DNA of 7,081 bases. Source: an uncultured Myxococcales bacterium. GTDB taxonomy: Bacteria; Myxococcota_A; Bradymonadia; UBA7976; UBA1532. Positions 5,910-7,081 of this stretch are shown here, one piece after another. The notes beneath the pieces are model-generated. The model was not told the DNA's origin, did not search any database, and saw only the letters and a list, made by a program, of their open reading frames with translations. Every line of letters starts with the position of its first letter. Position 1 is the stretch's first letter. The DNA lies in the NCBI GenBank assembly GCA_937896275.1, contig CALBMW010000385.1:1-7081 (forward strand), given 5' to 3'. The translations under genes and the position numbers were made by a program.

Positions 5910-7081
5910 ATGAAGCGCTCTATCGGCGGGGTGATGGTCGTCGCAACGTGTCTGGTCGCAGGAGCGGCGGCCGCGAACCCGAGGGACGTCACCTGTCTCG
6001 ACACGTCGTTGGCTCCAACGGCCACGAAGATAACCCCTGCAGAGGCGCAGGCCCTCTTGAAGGGCCACAACGATGCGCGCGCGGCGGTGGGCAACCCGCC
6101 GCTCGTCTGGGACGACGGCCTCGCGCGCCACGCGCAAGGGTGGGTTGACGCCCTGGCCGAAGGCAACCGGCGCAAGCAGGCGGGCGAGGATCTGCAGATC
6201 CCCGGCAACCTCGGCGTGCACAGCAATGGTTCGTGCTACTCGCAGCGCAACGGCAACAAGCCCGAGAACATCATCAGCGGCGGCGCCACCGTCGAGCAGG
6301 CGATCCAGGGTTGGATCCACCGGGAGAAGCTGAACTACGACGAGACGACGCGTCGCTGCAAGGGCGGCGAGTGTGGCCACTATGTCCAGGCGATCGGCCA
6401 CAACGTCACGCGAATGGGCTGCGGGCACAACACCGCCTCGTCGATGGCCTGTACGTTCGACACATACGGTGGCATGAAGCTACGCGACGGCAGTTACAAG
6501 GAGCCCATCAAGGCGAAGAGCGTCACCCTCAAGGCGGGCCAGAACTACCTGTTCCGCGGGAAGTGTGTCCAGCTGACCCAGCTCGAGGGTACACGCGGCG
6601 CGTGGTGGACCGACGCGGATGGCAACACCGGCGGCGGCGAGGCCGAGGAGTTCGGGGCGGCCTGCGAGGGCCCCCGCACGGTCGCGCTGACGGTCGGCCA
6701 GCACTACGAACTCGAAGGCGAGGGATGCGTCAAGGTGACCCGCCACTCCGACGGGACAATCGCCTGGGTGCGCGCCGACGGGCGGAAGTCTGGAAACGGA
6801 GCCAGCGCGCAGAAGGTGGGTGCGCGGTGCAAGGGGCCGGACGAGCTGGGCCTGCAGGTCGGGCAGCACTACGAGCTGGAGGGGGAAGGCTGCGTGGAGC
6901 TCACGCGCTACTCGGATGGCACGGTGGACTGGCGTCGGGCCAATGGCTCCGGCGGGGGTCGCTACGGCGCCCTCTTGGTCGGCAAGCCTTGCACGGTGGC
7001 GGCACAGGCCGCGCCGCCGCCCGCGCCGACCATCGCCGCGCAGCCGCCCGCGGCGACCATCGCCGCGCAGCCGCCCGCGAG
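5910..7081 (+). CDS. Secreted CAP/SCP-family protein with triple Cys repeat and Pro/Ala-rich tail, partial (runs off right edge)
   Basis: There are 390 codons from the ATG at 5910 to the edge without a stop. Residues 1-22 form a Sec signal peptide (MKRS, a hydrophobic core, then AGAAAA before NP) without a lipobox cysteine. Residues ~43-187 are a CAP domain (cysteine-rich secretory, antigen 5, pathogenesis-related 1): HNDAR at 53-57, LVWDDGLARHAQGW, PENI at 118-121, W135..E139, and GHYVQAIG at 156-163. The four conserved cavity residues of the family appear to be H104, E119, E139 and H157. The usual Trp of the HYTQxVW motif is replaced by Gly163. Even Cys content (109, 150, 155, 171, 181) suits an exported, disulfide-bonded domain. 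Residues 205-361 hold three tandem repeats, each with one Cys pair. From ~364 a Pro/Ala-rich tail with a 9-residue repeat leads beyond the window. CAP proteins are extracellular with varied or unknown roles in bacteria, so no specific activity is claimed. Confidence 0.93.
   Translation, partial: MKRSIGGVMVVATCLVAGAAAANPRDVTCLDTSLAPTATKITPAEAQALLKGHNDARAAVGNPPLVWDDGLARHAQGWVDALAEGNRRKQAGEDLQIPGNLGVHSNGSCYSQRNGNKPENIISGGATVEQAIQGWIHREKLNYDETTRRCKGGECGHYVQAIGHNVTRMGCGHNTASSMACTFDTYGGMKLRDGSYKEPIKAKSVTLKAGQNYLFRGKCVQLTQLEGTRGAWWTDADGNTGGGEAEEFGAACEGPRTVALTVGQHYELEGEGCVKVTRHSDGTIAWVRADGRKSGNGASAQKVGARCKGPDELGLQVGQHYELEGEGCVELTRYSDGTVDWRRANGSGGGRYGALLVGKPCTVAAQAAPPPAPTIAAQPPAATIAAQPPA
6522..6992 (+). 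repeat. Three tandem ~50-residue two-Cys repeats in the CAP protein
   Basis: Repeat 1 spans residues ~205-252, repeat 2 ~258-307 and repeat 3 ~313-361. Repeats 2 and 3 share VGQHYELEGEGCV followed by TR.SDGT..W.RA(D/N)G. Repeat 1 is more divergent (AGQNYLFRGKCV...WWTDADG). The Cys spacing is nearly constant: C219-C252, C273-C307 and C328-C361 (33, 34 and 33 residues apart), suggesting one disulfide per repeat. I do not recognise a named domain. A small beta-rich ligand- or wall-binding module is a guess. Confidence 0.85.
7027..7080 (+). repeat. 27-bp tandem repeat encoding a Pro/Ala linker, continuing past the edge
   Basis: Two adjacent 27-bp units (7027-7053 and 7054-7080, differing only in the last base by eye) encode TIAAQPPA-type 9-residue repeats. 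Such Pro/Ala repeats usually form extended linkers between exported domains, so another domain may follow beyond the window. Confidence 0.8.

Noticed and set aside
5397..6428. A 343-codon minus-strand open frame across the intergenic region and the CAP gene
   Set aside because: It is antisense to the CAP gene, whose plus-strand frame has a signal peptide, ribosome site and CAP motifs. This frame shows no domain.

Overview
The window is high-GC DNA (roughly 70% by eye). It codes for exported, surface-type proteins of a kind common in Myxococcota and related former deltaproteobacteria: lipoproteins with a Cys-rich linker, thrombospondin type 3 (TSP3) repeats, CnaB/carboxypeptidase-regulatory-like modules and a PPC-like C-terminal domain. 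The taxon is inferred from architecture and composition only. No marker gene is present.

Layout. (1) Positions 1-688, minus strand: the N-terminal 229 codons of an ankyrin-repeat lipoprotein, cut by the left edge. (2) Positions 689-823: a 135-bp gap with a possible minus-strand promoter. (3) Positions 824-5496, minus strand: a giant lipoprotein locus. In order it encodes a signal peptide with lipobox, a beta-sandwich region, a four-Cys linker, TSP3 repeats, several CnaB-like modules, a long pentapeptide-repeat beta-helix with inserted loops, and a PPC-like C-terminal domain. As sequenced, its frame is broken at 4875-4902 by a perfect 14-bp tandem duplication. Removing one copy restores a continuous 1552-residue protein. 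(4) Positions 5497-5909: a divergent intergenic region with a candidate promoter for the giant gene and a cluster of short direct repeats containing GTGCCTGACAC. (5) Positions 5910 to the right edge, plus strand: a secreted CAP/SCP-family protein followed by three copies of a roughly 50-residue two-Cys repeat and a Pro/Ala-rich tandem-repeat tail that runs off the window.

All three genes encode proteins with export signals, two of them lipoproteins, so the region looks like a cell-envelope or surface locus. The two minus-strand genes could be cotranscribed. No enzyme pathway, defence system, RNA gene, CRISPR array or transposase is visible. The most notable observations are the reversible-looking 14-bp frameshift duplication, the in-frame repeat expansions in the beta-helix matching one pentapeptide and one helix turn, and the uncharacterised triple Cys repeat on the CAP protein.
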